A stretch of DNA of 64,000 nucleotides from Intestinicryptomonas porci (GCF_033971905.1 NZ_JALBUT010000007.1:1-64000); one strand, 5' to 3'. Shown: positions 23,987 through 34,039, numbered from the stretch's first letter. The notes: generated from the letters alone by a model not told the origin. Made by a program: numbers and translations.

Positions 23987-26412
23987 CGATTCAATATCCA
24001 TTTATCGCCCTTTTGGCAGTCGCCTCATTCTTCGCGGCGATTGCGGCGGCGGCGTATTTCAAAAACAAAAAGAGAAATATTTTGGCGCAATTTGCCTCAA
24101 AGGAAATCCTGCCCGCTTTAAGCCAAAATGTAAGCGGCGTAAAGATTTTCGCAAAATCCATATTATTTGCCTCTGCCATTTCCCTCATGATGTTCGCCCT
24201 CGCCCGCCCGCAATGGGGTTACAAGTGGACGGAAGAGCATCAAATGGGCGTCGATATAATTTTCGCGGTGGACACATCAAAAAGTATGCTTGCAGAAGAC
24301 ATAAAGCCAAACCGTCTCGAACGCGCAAAGCTTGCCATAAACGATGTGGTTGAAAGGCTTGGCGGAGACAGAATCGGCCTTGTCGCGTTCAGCGGACAGG
24401 CATTCCTGCAATGCCCCATAACCCTCGACTACGGCGCATTCAGAATGTCGCTTGATTCTCTCGACACAAACATAATCCAGCGCGGCGGCACAAACATCGC
24501 AAGCGCAATCGACGAAGCCGATTCCGCATTTTCGGACTCGAAAAACCAAAAAATTCTCGTCCTTATAAGCGACGGCGAAGAGCTTGAACAGTCGGGCGTA
24601 AAAAGGGCTGAAAAAGCCTCCAATGAAAAGGGAATAAAAATTTACACGCTCGGCGTGGGTCTTCAAAACGGAGAGCCTATCCCCGTCCGCAACGAATACG
24701 GAAAATTGGAGTTCGTAAGGGACACAGACGGCAATTTGGTTTCAAGCAAGCTAAATGAAGACCTTTTAAAACAAGTGGCAAAAGCGACGGGCGGCATCTA
24801 CGCAAACCTCTCTGACGGCGGCATGGACGCAATCTACGAAGCGGGCATTAAAAAAGCCCCGAAGTCGGAACTTTCCGCAAAGATGAAGAAAATAGCAATA
24901 GAAAGATTTCAAATTCCTCTCGCACTGTCCATAATTCTGCTGGTGTTGGATTTCATTTTGGGATCGCGTAAAACATTTAAAGGCAGGCGCGCTAATCTCG
25001 GAGTGATTGCCGCAATATTGCTGTGCGCCTCATTCGCCTCAACTTCGGATTTGAAAGCCCAAGAAAATCAAAAAGAAAGCGCGCAAGAAAAGGATAATGC
25101 CGCCGCGCAAAAAACCGAAGAGCCTAAGACTTGGAGGGATTTTTTCAACGCCGGCATAGATGCTTTTGAAAACAAAAATTCAGAGCATGCAAAAGAGAAT
25201 TTTTACAAGGCGATAGCATATTCTCAAAACGACATGCAAATCCACGCCAAGAGCTACTACAATTTGGGATGCGTCGAATACGAAGACGCAAAAAAATCCT
25301 TTGAAAAAGCCGATGCCCAAAAGGCCGTTGAAGGCGCAAAACAGACCGAAACTCAAACGGCATCAGCCCTTGACTTTTCAGGCAAAACCCTGAAAAAGGG
25401 ATTGGACACCCTCAAAAATTCGGGCGAAGAGGCGTTAAAAGAGCAAAATTTGCAAAACGAAATAAAAGGCGCGATTTCACAATGCGAACAGTCAAAAAAG
25501 TCCATAGAAGAAACTGAAAAAACCTTAACTAAAACCCGCGAAGCCTTGAAAAAAGCACAAGCAGAAACTCTTTTGTCCCAAAAGAATTTTGAGAATGCGG
25601 TTGAGCTCGACCCCGAAATGCAAAGCGCGTCGAAAAATCTTTCCGCCGCGAAAAACGCCGCAAAGAAAATCGCCGAAACAAATTCAGCGTTGAAAGACTC
25701 GTCAGAAAACTTTGATTTGCAAAAAAAAGCCCTCGAAAAAAATATCGAAGAGCTGAAAAAACTCCTGCGCGACGACAACAAGGACAACCAACAAAACGAC
25801 CAAAATCAAGACAGCCAAAATAACCAGCAAAACAAAGACAATCAAAATAACAATCAAAACGACAAGCAGAATAACCAAAAGCAAGAAAACAATCAGAACC
25901 AAGACAAAAATAATTCGCAGGAAAACCAACAAAACAGCCAAGACAATCAACAACAAAACGGGGAAAATCAGAGCAAAAATCAAAACGCCGACCAAAGCGA
26001 AAAAGATAAAAGCCAAAAAAATCAAGATTCAAAGGAAAACAATAAATCAAACAACGCCCAAGAAAACCAAAAAGAAAACGGTCAAAATTCCAAAAATCAA
26101 AACTCCGAAAACAAGCAAAACGAGCAGGCGGTAAATTCCGATATTCAAAAAGAAGAAAATTCCGCCGATAAAAAAGACGAAACACCCTCGCCCTCGGAAG
26201 AAAAGCAAGGCAAAGACGCAAAGAAATCCGCGCAAGCGGAAGAGGATAAGGACGGAACGCCCCTCGATTACCGTTCGCAGGCGGGAGTGATGACGCGCCG
26301 CGAAGCCGCGCAAGTCCTCGACTCCTTGAAAGACGACGAAAAGAAGCTCCCATTCTCGGGATACGGAACACAGCGCAACAGATTTGAAGAAAAGAAATAC
26401 AAGGATTGGTAA
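23983..26412 (+). CDS. batB: BatB-BatC fusion with long Asn/Gln-rich region
   Basis: The 809-residue product begins as BatB: two membrane helices, LARPQWGYKW, and a VWA domain with MIDAS D97-x-S99-x-S101 (AVDTSKSM). After a further helix near 310 and an internal hydrophobic segment near 345 it becomes BatC-like, with tetratricopeptide-type helices (about 385-585) and coiled coil. Residues about 596-740 are almost entirely Asn, Gln, Lys, Asp, Ser and Glu. The C-terminal 50 residues (GTPLDYRSQAGVMTRREAAQVLD...) are ordered-looking and end in KDW. BatC proteins often carry such low-complexity stretches; this one is long and fused to BatB. Confidence 0.85.
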   Translation: MTIQYPFIALLAVASFFAAIAAAAYFKNKKRNILAQFASKEILPALSQNVSGVKIFAKSILFASAISLMMFALARPQWGYKWTEEHQMGVDIIFAVDTSKSMLAEDIKPNRLERAKLAINDVVERLGGDRIGLVAFSGQAFLQCPITLDYGAFRMSLDSLDTNIIQRGGTNIASAIDEADSAFSDSKNQKILVLISDGEELEQSGVKRAEKASNEKGIKIYTLGVGLQNGEPIPVRNEYGKLEFVRDTDGNLVSSKLNEDLLKQVAKATGGIYANLSDGGMDAIYEAGIKKAPKSELSAKMKKIAIERFQIPLALSIILLVLDFILGSRKTFKGRRANLGVIAAILLCASFASTSDLKAQENQKESAQEKDNAAAQKTEEPKTWRDFFNAGIDAFENKNSEHAKENFYKAIAYSQNDMQIHAKSYYNLGCVEYEDAKKSFEKADAQKAVEGAKQTETQTASALDFSGKTLKKGLDTLKNSGEEALKEQNLQNEIKGAISQCEQSKKSIEETEKTLTKTREALKKAQAETLLSQKNFENAVELDPEMQSASKNLSAAKNAAKKIAETNSALKDSSENFDLQKKALEKNIEELKKLLRDDNKDNQQNDQNQDSQNNQQNKDNQNNNQNDKQNNQKQENNQNQDKNNSQENQQNSQDNQQQNGENQSKNQNADQSEKDKSQKNQDSKENNKSNNAQENQKENGQNSKNQNSENKQNEQAVNSDIQKEENSADKKDETPSPSEEKQGKDAKKSAQAEEDKDGTPLDYRSQAGVMTRREAAQVLDSLKDDEKKLPFSGYGTQRNRFEEKKYKDW

Positions 26413-26413
26413 A

Positions 26414-28249
26414 ATGAAAAAAGCAATCTCCTCAATTTTAATGATTTTTTTTACCGTTTGCCTAATGGCGCAATCCATCAGCTCAAACGGTTTTAATCCG
26501 CCTATTGTGCGCAAGGGGCAAGTCGCGCAATATTCGGTTGTCTTAAAAGACGTCGAAGCAGACATAACCGCTGAAAACATACCGACCCCGCCTGAATTGC
26601 AGTATGTCGGCTCGGGAGTTCAGACAAGGATGAGCATCACAAACATGCAAACGCCCGTCCGCGAAAAAATTTTGACGTTCAACTATATCCCCACACAGGA
26701 CGGGGAATTTGAAGTCAAAGCATGGGAAATTTCAGCAGGCGGCAAGACGTACAAAATTCCCGCGGCATCGTTAAAGGCAAGCCCGAACGCCCCCCAAAAC
26801 ATTTCGACATCATCCGCCTATGACCCGTTTGAAGAGATGGAAGAAATGATGTCGAACTTCGGCTTTTCGCAATTTCCCGGCATAACGCGCCAGAGAATGA
26901 GAAAGTCCGCGCCGCAAGAAACATTCGACCTTCAAAAAGAAACTTCCGCAGAAATAAAATTCGCGGCTGAAAAAATTTATGTCGGGCAAGCAGTTCCATG
27001 CCAAGTCTCTTTCAAGTTCAGCGGCAAAATTTTAAATTCCGACATAAAATTAAGGCAGCTCACCCCGTCAATAAAAAACAGCGATGCCTTTGTCTGCCAA
27101 GGATTTTTAACGGAAGGCAAGGCTGTTGAAACAAAGGACCCGAACTTTCCCGTGGAGTTCGTTTTTTCGACCGTGGTAACTCCCGTAAAAACGGGCAACT
27201 TTAAAATCCAATTTGAGGCAAACGGAATTTTTTCTTCCGCGTTCGGCGGATTTTTCAGCTCAAACCAAAACTTTACGCTGACTTCAAAGGAGCAGGCGGT
27301 GGACGTTTTGGAGCTTCCGAAAGAAAATATGCCAAGCGGATTTTCGGGAGCCATCGGCGAATTTGAGGCGGAAAGCGCAAAATTGGACGAATCTTCTTTG
27401 AGTGTAGGCGAGCCGTGCGTTATGGATATTTCAATTTCGGGCACAGGCAATTTCGACAGGATTTCCGCCCCTAAACTTTCACCATCTCAGAGCTGGAAAG
27501 AATACAAGCCCAAAACTTCCTTTAAGGACGAAAGCGGCGGATACGGATTTAAGGGCGTCAAGAAATTCTCATACACCCTTGTTCCAACCGCGCCCGATTT
27601 GAAAGAAACGCCTTCCGCCGTTTTCAGCTACTTCAATCCCAAGTCGCAAAAATACGAAGAGCTTAAAATCGCCCCCGTATCCGTAAGCGTTGCGCCGTCA
27701 AAGAGCTACGCCAAGCGCAAGGCGCAAACGCAAGATGAAAAAGACCCTATGCCGATTATAGAAGAGACCCCGTCCGCATTGCAGTCTTCAAGCGGAATTT
27801 TGGCATCTCCATATTTCTGGCTTGCCCAATGTGCCGCCCTGCTTGCGATTGCATGGATAATTCTTGCCAAAATGAAACAAAACAAGCTTGCCGACGACCC
27901 CGTGTTTGCCCGCAAGTCTCTTGCAAAATCCGAACTTAAAAAAGATTTGGCAAGCGCAAAATCTGCGGCGCAAAAAAACAATCCGAAAGAATTTTTTGAA
28001 TTCGGAGCTCGCGCCCTTCAAAATTCGCTTTCGGTTGCAAGCGGGTTTGACGCGGGCGCAATAACTCGAACCGACGCCATCTCAATAATGAACAGCCTCG
28101 GCTTTTCGGAAAACGACCAAAAGTTCGCCGCAAAAATTTTCGACGGCGCAGACGCAATCGCATTCGGCGGATACACTCCCGAAGCAAACGAAACAGGCAA
28201 TCTCTATTCGGAGCTTGAAAAACTATGCCAAACGCTTTCGCAAAAATAG
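26414..28249 (+). CDS. batD: BatD-family protein
   Basis: From the ATG at 26414 the product is 611 residues, with a signal peptide (ISSILMIFFTVCLMAQS). An upstream ATG at 26384 lies inside batB and would mask the signal. A series of beta-rich domains follows (FNPPIVRKGQVAQYSVVLKD near 25, FNYIPTQDGEFEVKAWEI near 85, a CEP-like second half near 180-450), then a membrane helix near 475-495 and a cytosolic helical tail. BatD is the large periplasmic component of Bat systems. The last bases overlap the batE start. Confidence 0.85.
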   Translation: MKKAISSILMIFFTVCLMAQSISSNGFNPPIVRKGQVAQYSVVLKDVEADITAENIPTPPELQYVGSGVQTRMSITNMQTPVREKILTFNYIPTQDGEFEVKAWEISAGGKTYKIPAASLKASPNAPQNISTSSAYDPFEEMEEMMSNFGFSQFPGITRQRMRKSAPQETFDLQKETSAEIKFAAEKIYVGQAVPCQVSFKFSGKILNSDIKLRQLTPSIKNSDAFVCQGFLTEGKAVETKDPNFPVEFVFSTVVTPVKTGNFKIQFEANGIFSSAFGGFFSSNQNFTLTSKEQAVDVLELPKENMPSGFSGAIGEFEAESAKLDESSLSVGEPCVMDISISGTGNFDRISAPKLSPSQSWKEYKPKTSFKDESGGYGFKGVKKFSYTLVPTAPDLKETPSAVFSYFNPKSQKYEELKIAPVSVSVAPSKSYAKRKAQTQDEKDPMPIIEETPSALQSSSGILASPYFWLAQCAALLAIAWIILAKMKQNKLADDPVFARKSLAKSELKKDLASAKSAAQKNNPKEFFEFGARALQNSLSVASGFDAGAITRTDAISIMNSLGFSENDQKFAAKIFDGADAIAFGGYTPEANETGNLYSELEKLCQTLSQK

Positions 28250-28959
28250 GCGCGTCTTTAATTTTGGCGGTTCTGCCGCTATTTCTTCTTGCGCAAACCC
28301 CGCAAGAACTTTTCGAGCTTGGAACGCGCGCATACAGGCAGTCCGACTATAAATCCGCCGCCGCCTATTTTGAGGAATCCGCGCAAAAAGGCTTTGGAGC
28401 CGCCGCATACCATAATGCAGCAAACTCGTACGCCAAAATGTCGCAAAACGGACTTGCGATGCTAAATTACGAACGCGCCAGATACTTAAAGCCCCGCTCC
28501 CCTGAAACTGTCGCAAACATTTCAGCCCTGTCGAAAGTTTCGGGAACTCCCGAAAAAAAGCGCAGTTTTGCGGATGTTTTTTTCGGGGAGCTGTCAAACT
28601 TTGAATGGGCGATGCTTGCAATATCCTCGTTTTGGATTGGAATAATAATCTCATCAACTTGCGTCATTTTTAGAAAAAAAGGCAATTTTGCAAAAATATC
28701 CCTCTTGCTTTCTTCGCTTGCGTTCATTATTTCAATCGCAGGCACGATATATTGGAGCGATATGCGAAACACCGCAATTTCAGTTTCGCAAGACGGAGTT
28801 TTAAAGCTTTCCCCCGCAAAAAACGCCCCTGCCATTGCGCCTTTTCCGGAAGGAAGGCGCGGGATAATAAAAGAAAGGCGCGGGAATTATTTGCGGCTTC
28901 AAACGCCTGATAAAAAAATCGGTTGGGCAAGCTTGGAAAACGTAAAGCCTCTTCGCTAA
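28225..28959 (+). CDS. batE: BatE-like TPR/SH3 membrane protein
   Basis: The 244-residue product has a signal peptide, two tetratricopeptide-like repeats (about 25-95, ELFELGTRAYRQSDYKSAAAYFEE), two membrane helices (about 125-148 and 153-175) and a C-terminal SH3-like domain ending KKIGWASLENVKPL. This is the BatE plan. It overlaps batD by 25 bases and is the last gene of the operon. SH3-like domains of this type often contact cell wall or partner proteins. The full set moxR-DUF58-batA-B/C-D-E is therefore present. Confidence 0.85.
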   Translation: MPNAFAKIGASLILAVLPLFLLAQTPQELFELGTRAYRQSDYKSAAAYFEESAQKGFGAAAYHNAANSYAKMSQNGLAMLNYERARYLKPRSPETVANISALSKVSGTPEKKRSFADVFFGELSNFEWAMLAISSFWIGIIISSTCVIFRKKGNFAKISLLLSSLAFIISIAGTIYWSDMRNTAISVSQDGVLKLSPAKNAPAIAPFPEGRRGIIKERRGNYLRLQTPDKKIGWASLENVKPLR

Positions 28960-29043
28960 AACCATACTTGCATAAAATTTTTTTTGAAGGTGTTTTTTAT
29001 ATAAAAACACAAACCATAAAAAACGGACTTTTCTTATAAAAAC

Positions 29044-29086
29044 AAAAGGATTGGCAGGCAAAAGAAAGCCGCCAATCCTTTTTATT
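29044..29086. terminator. Terminator of the Bat operon
   Basis: AAAAGGATTGGC pairs with GCCAATCCTTTT, followed by a T run. It sits between the convergent batE and acyltransferase-fusion genes and can serve both. Confidence 0.75.
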
Positions 29087-29100
29087 TAAAATGCTTAACG

Positions 29101-30987
29101 CTATTTAGTTTGGGCAAGCAAATCCGCCTCAAGTTCGGGAGAATCCAAGCCGTAATATTTGCGGTAGGCTATGGCTTCTTTTAAGCCCATATAGCTTTTC
29201 ATTAGTTTTGAATCGGTCTTGGTTAAATCCACCATTATCAATCCGTCAATGCAGTTTCCGAAGCTCTTGTCAACATTGAAAGCAAGCAGTTTTCCGTTTA
29301 AGCGCAAATAGTGTTTCAGCAAAACGGGTATGCCTTTGTTGTCCATTTCAATTTCGGAAATAAGAGCTGAAATTTTTTCAACGTCCTTGCCTACCCTTGA
29401 AATTGTCTCTTTTTCCAAGCCGCTCAAAAGCTTGACTTTCGGGGGAGTCTTTGGCTTTACGAACTTTGAAAATTCCAAAGAAGTCTTGTTCTCTGAAAGA
29501 TACTGGACCATCAGGTCTTTTGAAATTGCGTTGTATTCGGTCGTTATGCTTACGGGACCGTACAAAGTCTTGTATTGCGGATTGCGCGAAATGTACACCC
29601 CTATGCCCTTCCAAAGAATTGCCAAAGTCGAGCTTTTTTTCTGGTATTCGCTTACTATGAAACTGCGCCCCATTTCAAGGGAATTGCCCATTTTTTCAAA
29701 AATTTCGGGCTGCATTTCAAAAAGAGTCGAAGAGTATAACCCCTGCACTCCCATGGATTTTACGATTTTATCGACATGCCCCACCCTGTAAGCTCCCGCA
29801 ATGCTTTTATTAGCCTTATCCCACAAGAATATGTGCATGTAGTATTGGTCATACTCGTCGGTATCTATGCTCTTTCCAGTGCCTTCTCCGACTTCCCTGA
29901 ATGTCTTTTCCCTCAAACGCCCGATTTCAAGCATGGTCCATTTCATCTGCCATGAATACGCCGCGTAAACCCCTATTCTTCCGCCGTCAATCAATTTGCA
30001 AGTTTCGGGAAGAGAATTTATTTCAGCCTGCATTTTTTCGGAATCTACAGGCAAAATAAGGTCTTGGAAAGAGCTTGAAGACGGAAGGATTTTGCGCACG
30101 AGCTTCTTTATGTTCTTGCCCGAATTTTCCATTTTGGTTTCGGAATTTTTTTTGCCCGATTTTTTTTGCGGCAATATGTACGTGCTTAATCTCATCCACG
30201 CAATCAATTCTTCGTCGGTTTCAAAAGTCGAAACCTGGCGCGGGGAAATCGGAGTTCCGACATGCACCTTTATTACGGTTTTTTTTGCATGGCGCATCAT
30301 TTCCCTTATTAAAAGAGCCGTACGCAACATTGGATGGACAAGCCCTGCAAGCTGAAAGAGGTTTGAATTTCTGTTGTCAAAGAAAACAGGAACAATTGTA
30401 GCCCCCGTTTTGCGGGCAATGCAGGCAATGTTTTTGTTCCATTCGGGGTCGGTAATTGTAAGGTGCTTCAAATGCAAATGCGACACCGTTCCAGACGGGA
30501 AAGTTACCACGCAACCGCCTTTTTTAAGATGGCTTATTGTTTCCCTGAGCGCGCTTATGTTTTGCGATGCGGCTTTTTTGCCCCCAAAAGGATTTACCGC
30601 TATCAAGTGCTTTCTAATCCCTACAAAAAAGCTCAAAAGGCTGTTTGCAAGCAGTTTCACATCGGGGCGCACGGAACATAAAATCACCCCCAAAACAACG
30701 CCGTCAAGCCCGCCAGTGGGATGATTTGCCACAACAATCAAAGGACCTTCGGAGGGAATTTTTTTAAGCTCTTCTGCATCCGCAAAGTAGCGCGCGCCCA
30801 TTGCGTCCAACGCCTTCAAGAAGAAATTTCTGTCGTCTTCATAAGAAAGAATCCTCGCGTTTAGCGCGTTTAAATCGCGTATTCCCAAAAAAGCTTCAAC
30901 GGGATATGAAAAGACGGAATACAAACCCTTCAAAAATTTGTTTTTGATTTTTGACTTTAAATCAAGCTTATGTTCGTTGTTTTCCAT
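29101..30987 (-). CDS. PlsC-type acyltransferase fused to GNAT N-acyltransferase (aminolipid synthase-like)
   Basis: The 628-residue product has two parts. Residues 1-280 are a PlsC-like O-acyltransferase with the active-site motif VVANHPTGGLDGVVLG near 85 and FPSGTVSH near 160. Residues about 330-610 are a GNAT/hemolysin-type N-acyltransferase (IGRLREKTFREVGEGTG, GAYRVGHVDKI, EMGRSFIVSEYQKKSS) like OlsB or GlsB. OlsB/GlsB add a 3-hydroxyacyl chain to ornithine or glycine, and OlsA/GlsA add the second chain. OlsF fuses both, usually in the opposite order. This protein may make an aminolipid by itself. It lies six bases upstream of cimA. Confidence 0.72.
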   Translation of the reverse strand: MENNEHKLDLKSKIKNKFLKGLYSVFSYPVEAFLGIRDLNALNARILSYEDDRNFFLKALDAMGARYFADAEELKKIPSEGPLIVVANHPTGGLDGVVLGVILCSVRPDVKLLANSLLSFFVGIRKHLIAVNPFGGKKAASQNISALRETISHLKKGGCVVTFPSGTVSHLHLKHLTITDPEWNKNIACIARKTGATIVPVFFDNRNSNLFQLAGLVHPMLRTALLIREMMRHAKKTVIKVHVGTPISPRQVSTFETDEELIAWMRLSTYILPQKKSGKKNSETKMENSGKNIKKLVRKILPSSSSFQDLILPVDSEKMQAEINSLPETCKLIDGGRIGVYAAYSWQMKWTMLEIGRLREKTFREVGEGTGKSIDTDEYDQYYMHIFLWDKANKSIAGAYRVGHVDKIVKSMGVQGLYSSTLFEMQPEIFEKMGNSLEMGRSFIVSEYQKKSSTLAILWKGIGVYISRNPQYKTLYGPVSITTEYNAISKDLMVQYLSENKTSLEFSKFVKPKTPPKVKLLSGLEKETISRVGKDVEKISALISEIEMDNKGIPVLLKHYLRLNGKLLAFNVDKSFGNCIDGLIMVDLTKTDSKLMKSYMGLKEAIAYRKYYGLDSPELEADLLAQTK

Positions 30988-30993
30988 AAGAAA

Positions 30994-32562
30994 TCAAATA
31001 TTCATAAGCTTGTATTCAAAGGCGTCGCGCAAGGCTTCCCAAGCGGCTTCTATGACGTTGTCGGACGCGCCGACAGTGCCCCAAATTGAGTCTCCGTCCT
31101 TAAATTCCGCCTGAACCCTGACAACCGCGTTCGCGCCAAGACCGCTGTCCAAAACGCGGACTTTGAAATCTATCAAGTCAATATCCATAATCTGCGGATA
31201 ATGACGCACCAACGCCTTTCTGAAAGCCAAGTCAAGGGCTCCGACGGGACCGTGCGCCTCGGCAACCATATGCTCCAAAACGCCGTTTACTTCGAGCTTT
31301 ACGGTCGCTTCGGAACGGGTGATTTCCTTAAACTGGTCGCGCTCCACCATTACCCGGTAATTGTGGACGGCAAAGGCGGGCTTTGTCTTTTTCAAAAATT
31401 TTGCAAGAAGAAGCTTAAAAGAGGCGTCAGCCGCCTCATAGCCGTATCCGTTAAATTCAAGCTGTTTGAGTTCGTCCAAAAAGTCCTTTATCTTGGGGTC
31501 TTTCGCGTCGATTTCCATTCCAAGCTCCTTCGCCTTCATCATGACGAGGGCTCTGCCTGACATGTCGCTTACCAAAACGCGCGTTTTGTTGCCGACAAGC
31601 TCTGGGGAAATATGCTCGTAGCTGCGCTTTACCTTATTTGCGGCGTCTGCGTGAACGCCGCCCTTGTGCGCGAACGACGAAGCCCCGACATAGGGCTGGC
31701 GCGAATCGCTGCGGGCGTTCGCCATTTCGTCGGCAAATAAAGACAAGTCGCGAAGCTTTGAAAGGTTCGGCGCGCAATTTAAATCACAATTCAGCTTCAA
31801 GACCAAATTTGGAATTATGGAGCACAAATTCGCATTTCCGTTGCGCTCCCCGAAACCGTTTAAAGTGCCTTGAACCATTGAAGCTCCCGCCTGAACCCCT
31901 GCAAGGGAAACGGCAACGCCGACTCCGCTGTCGTTATGGCAATGCACGGCTACGGGAACGTCTTTTGAGAAATCGCATACGTCTTTTACGATGCTCTTAA
32001 ATTCCTCAACCAAAGTTCCGCCGTTTGTGTCGCAAAGGCAAAGATAATCCGCCCCGCCGTCGATTGCCGCGCGCAATGTTTTTAGCGCGTACTCGCGGTT
32101 GTCTTTAAAGCCGTCGAAAAAGTGCTCTGCATCATAAATCACTATGCGCCCGTTTTTCTTTAAAAACTCGACGCTCTCTTTTATCATTTTCAAATTTTCT
32201 TCGGCGGTGGTTTTTATGACCTGTTCGACATGCAAAAGCCACGTTTTGCCGAAAATGGTGACGCACGGCGTCTTGGCATCGAGCAAAAGTTTAAGCTGAT
32301 TGTCGTCCTCAGCCCTGATGTTCGCCCTTCTCGTAGAACCGAACGCGGATATTTTCGCGTGCTTCAATTCCAAAGACGAAACCTGCTCGAAAAAAGCCAT
32401 ATCGCGCGGATTTGACCCCGGCCATCCGCCCTCGATGAAATCCACTCCGAAATCGTCCATTTTCTGCGCGAGGCGCAGCTTCGAGGCGACAGTCAAAGAT
32501 ATGCCCTCGCCCTGCGTCCCGTCGCGCAAAGTAGTGTCGTATATAAAAACTTTTTGCTTCAT
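30994..32562 (-). CDS. cimA: (R)-citramalate synthase
   Basis: From the ATG at 32562 the product is 522 residues. It is a DRE-TIM enzyme: YDTTLRDGTQGEGIS at 7-21, GFKDNREYALKTL near 165, the metal ligands in VHCHNDSGVGVA near 208, and the C-terminal LeuA dimer domain (about 390-515) that usually binds the feedback inhibitor. The GGWPGSNP motif and length fit citramalate synthase rather than isopropylmalate synthase. It condenses pyruvate and acetyl-CoA on the threonine-independent route to isoleucine. The start overlaps the thrC stop by four bases, so the two are co-translated. Confidence 0.85.
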   Translation of the reverse strand: MKQKVFIYDTTLRDGTQGEGISLTVASKLRLAQKMDDFGVDFIEGGWPGSNPRDMAFFEQVSSLELKHAKISAFGSTRRANIRAEDDNQLKLLLDAKTPCVTIFGKTWLLHVEQVIKTTAEENLKMIKESVEFLKKNGRIVIYDAEHFFDGFKDNREYALKTLRAAIDGGADYLCLCDTNGGTLVEEFKSIVKDVCDFSKDVPVAVHCHNDSGVGVAVSLAGVQAGASMVQGTLNGFGERNGNANLCSIIPNLVLKLNCDLNCAPNLSKLRDLSLFADEMANARSDSRQPYVGASSFAHKGGVHADAANKVKRSYEHISPELVGNKTRVLVSDMSGRALVMMKAKELGMEIDAKDPKIKDFLDELKQLEFNGYGYEAADASFKLLLAKFLKKTKPAFAVHNYRVMVERDQFKEITRSEATVKLEVNGVLEHMVAEAHGPVGALDLAFRKALVRHYPQIMDIDLIDFKVRVLDSGLGANAVVRVQAEFKDGDSIWGTVGASDNVIEAAWEALRDAFEYKLMNI

Positions 32563-33920
32563 TTGCGTATTCCGCGCTCCTTTATGATTTCCCTTATAAA
32601 ATCCGAATTTGCCCCGCATTCCATGCGCTCGATTTTTCTCTGCTTCAATTCCTCCAAAATCGGAGACTTTACATCGCGCGAAATTGCGCTTTTTATGACT
32701 TCGGGGAATTTTGCGGGATGTGCGGTTGACAAGACAACGTTCACGCCACCGTCGAGATTTTCAAAACCGCAAGCCGTATGCGGGTCTATTATTTTTCCGT
32801 ACTTTTCATAAACATTGCGAATGTTCTTCTTTATGGAAGAATCGTCGCATCTAACCGAAGAAAACACATCGGCGTTGAAATTTTCAAAAATCCATTTGCC
32901 CGAAGACTTAAACGCCTGCATTATTTCGCGAACTTTGCAAGTATCCTTGTTTTCCGCAAAATAAATAAATCTTTCAAAATTTGACGAAACTTGAATGTCC
33001 ATCGAAGGCGCATAGCTCGGCTTGACTTCGCCGACTTCGTACACGCCCGTCTTAAAAAGGCGGTACAAGATGTCGTTTTGGTTCGTGGCAACCGTAAATC
33101 CGCGCACTTTCATGCCCATTTTGCAGGCGAGCCAGCCCGCCAAAACATTGCCGAAGTTGCCTGTCGGCACAACAAAACGCGCGCTTTGCGCCCGGTCGGG
33201 CGGCAGCTTTAAATATGCGTAAACATAGTAAACGCACTGCGCCAAAATTCTCGCAAGATTTATGGAATTTACCGCCGCCAGACTCCACTTCTTCTTGAAA
33301 TCGGCATCGCCGAAAAGCTCTTTTACAATTGCCTGCGCATCGTCAAAAGTTCCATCTATTGCAATCGGAAAGACATTTGAAGCCCCCGTGCAAGTCATTT
33401 GACGCTCTTGCAAAGGAGAAACCCTGCCGTCGGGATACAAAATGAAAATATTTACGTTCTTTTTGCCAAAAAGACCGTTTATCGCCGCACTGCCCGTGTC
33501 TCCGCTCGTAGCTCCCAAAACGTTTATCACCCTGCCGGACTTTTCAAGCAGATATTCGTACAAATTGCCCAATAACTGCAAGGCAAAATCCTTAAATGCC
33601 AATGTCGGACCGTGATAAAGCTCCAAAAGATAGGTTTTGTCGTCTAACTTTGAAAGCGGGGCAATTTGAGCGTCATCGAATTTTTTGTATGAAGCATCTA
33701 TAATTTTTTCCAAATCGCCCTGCGGAATGTCGTCCGCAAAAAGCTTAAAAAACTCGAAGCAAAGCTTTGAATAAGACAGTCCGCGCCAAGATTCGAGCTT
33801 ATTGGAAATATCGGGCAAAAATTCGGGCACAAACAAGCCGCCGTCTCCCGCCAATCCTTCCATGACGGCTTCGGAAAAGCCAAGCGGCTCAACTTTGCCT
33901 CTGGTACTTACAAATTTCAT
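32559..33920 (-). CDS. thrC: Threonine synthase
   Basis: The 453-residue product is a fold-type II PLP enzyme with the Schiff-base lysine K110 in GPTLAFKDFALQ, the phosphate-binding GATSGDTGSAA near 138, and the ThrC N-terminal domain (MKFVSTRGKVEPLGFSEAVMEGLAGDGGLFVP). It converts O-phosphohomoserine to threonine. Together with cimA it serves the aspartate and isoleucine families. No homoserine kinase or dehydrogenase is in the window. It follows lysC across an intergenic terminator, so lysC may be a separate unit. Confidence 0.93.
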   Translation of the reverse strand: MKFVSTRGKVEPLGFSEAVMEGLAGDGGLFVPEFLPDISNKLESWRGLSYSKLCFEFFKLFADDIPQGDLEKIIDASYKKFDDAQIAPLSKLDDKTYLLELYHGPTLAFKDFALQLLGNLYEYLLEKSGRVINVLGATSGDTGSAAINGLFGKKNVNIFILYPDGRVSPLQERQMTCTGASNVFPIAIDGTFDDAQAIVKELFGDADFKKKWSLAAVNSINLARILAQCVYYVYAYLKLPPDRAQSARFVVPTGNFGNVLAGWLACKMGMKVRGFTVATNQNDILYRLFKTGVYEVGEVKPSYAPSMDIQVSSNFERFIYFAENKDTCKVREIMQAFKSSGKWIFENFNADVFSSVRCDDSSIKKNIRNVYEKYGKIIDPHTACGFENLDGGVNVVLSTAHPAKFPEVIKSAISRDVKSPILEELKQRKIERMECGANSDFIREIIKERGIRK

Positions 33921-33934
33921 AAAAAATTCTCCGC

Positions 33935-33979
33935 AATTAAAATAAAAGCAATGCCCGATTATTGCAACAATCGGGCATT
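33935..33979 (-). terminator. Terminator between lysC and thrC
   Basis: An 11-bp perfect stem (AATGCCCGATT with its complement) is followed on the minus strand by a T-rich tail. It lies downstream of lysC and could partly insulate thrC-cimA from it. Confidence 0.65.
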
Positions 33980-34039
33980 ATGCCAAACAAAAAATATGAT
34001 TTTGGCGCAATTTTACTTTCGCAAAACGCAAACGCCCGA

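Noticed and set aside
25529..26371. 280-codon minus-strand frame inside batB
   Set aside because: It is open only because the sense strand is an N/Q/K-rich low-complexity region lacking stop-forming codons in antisense.
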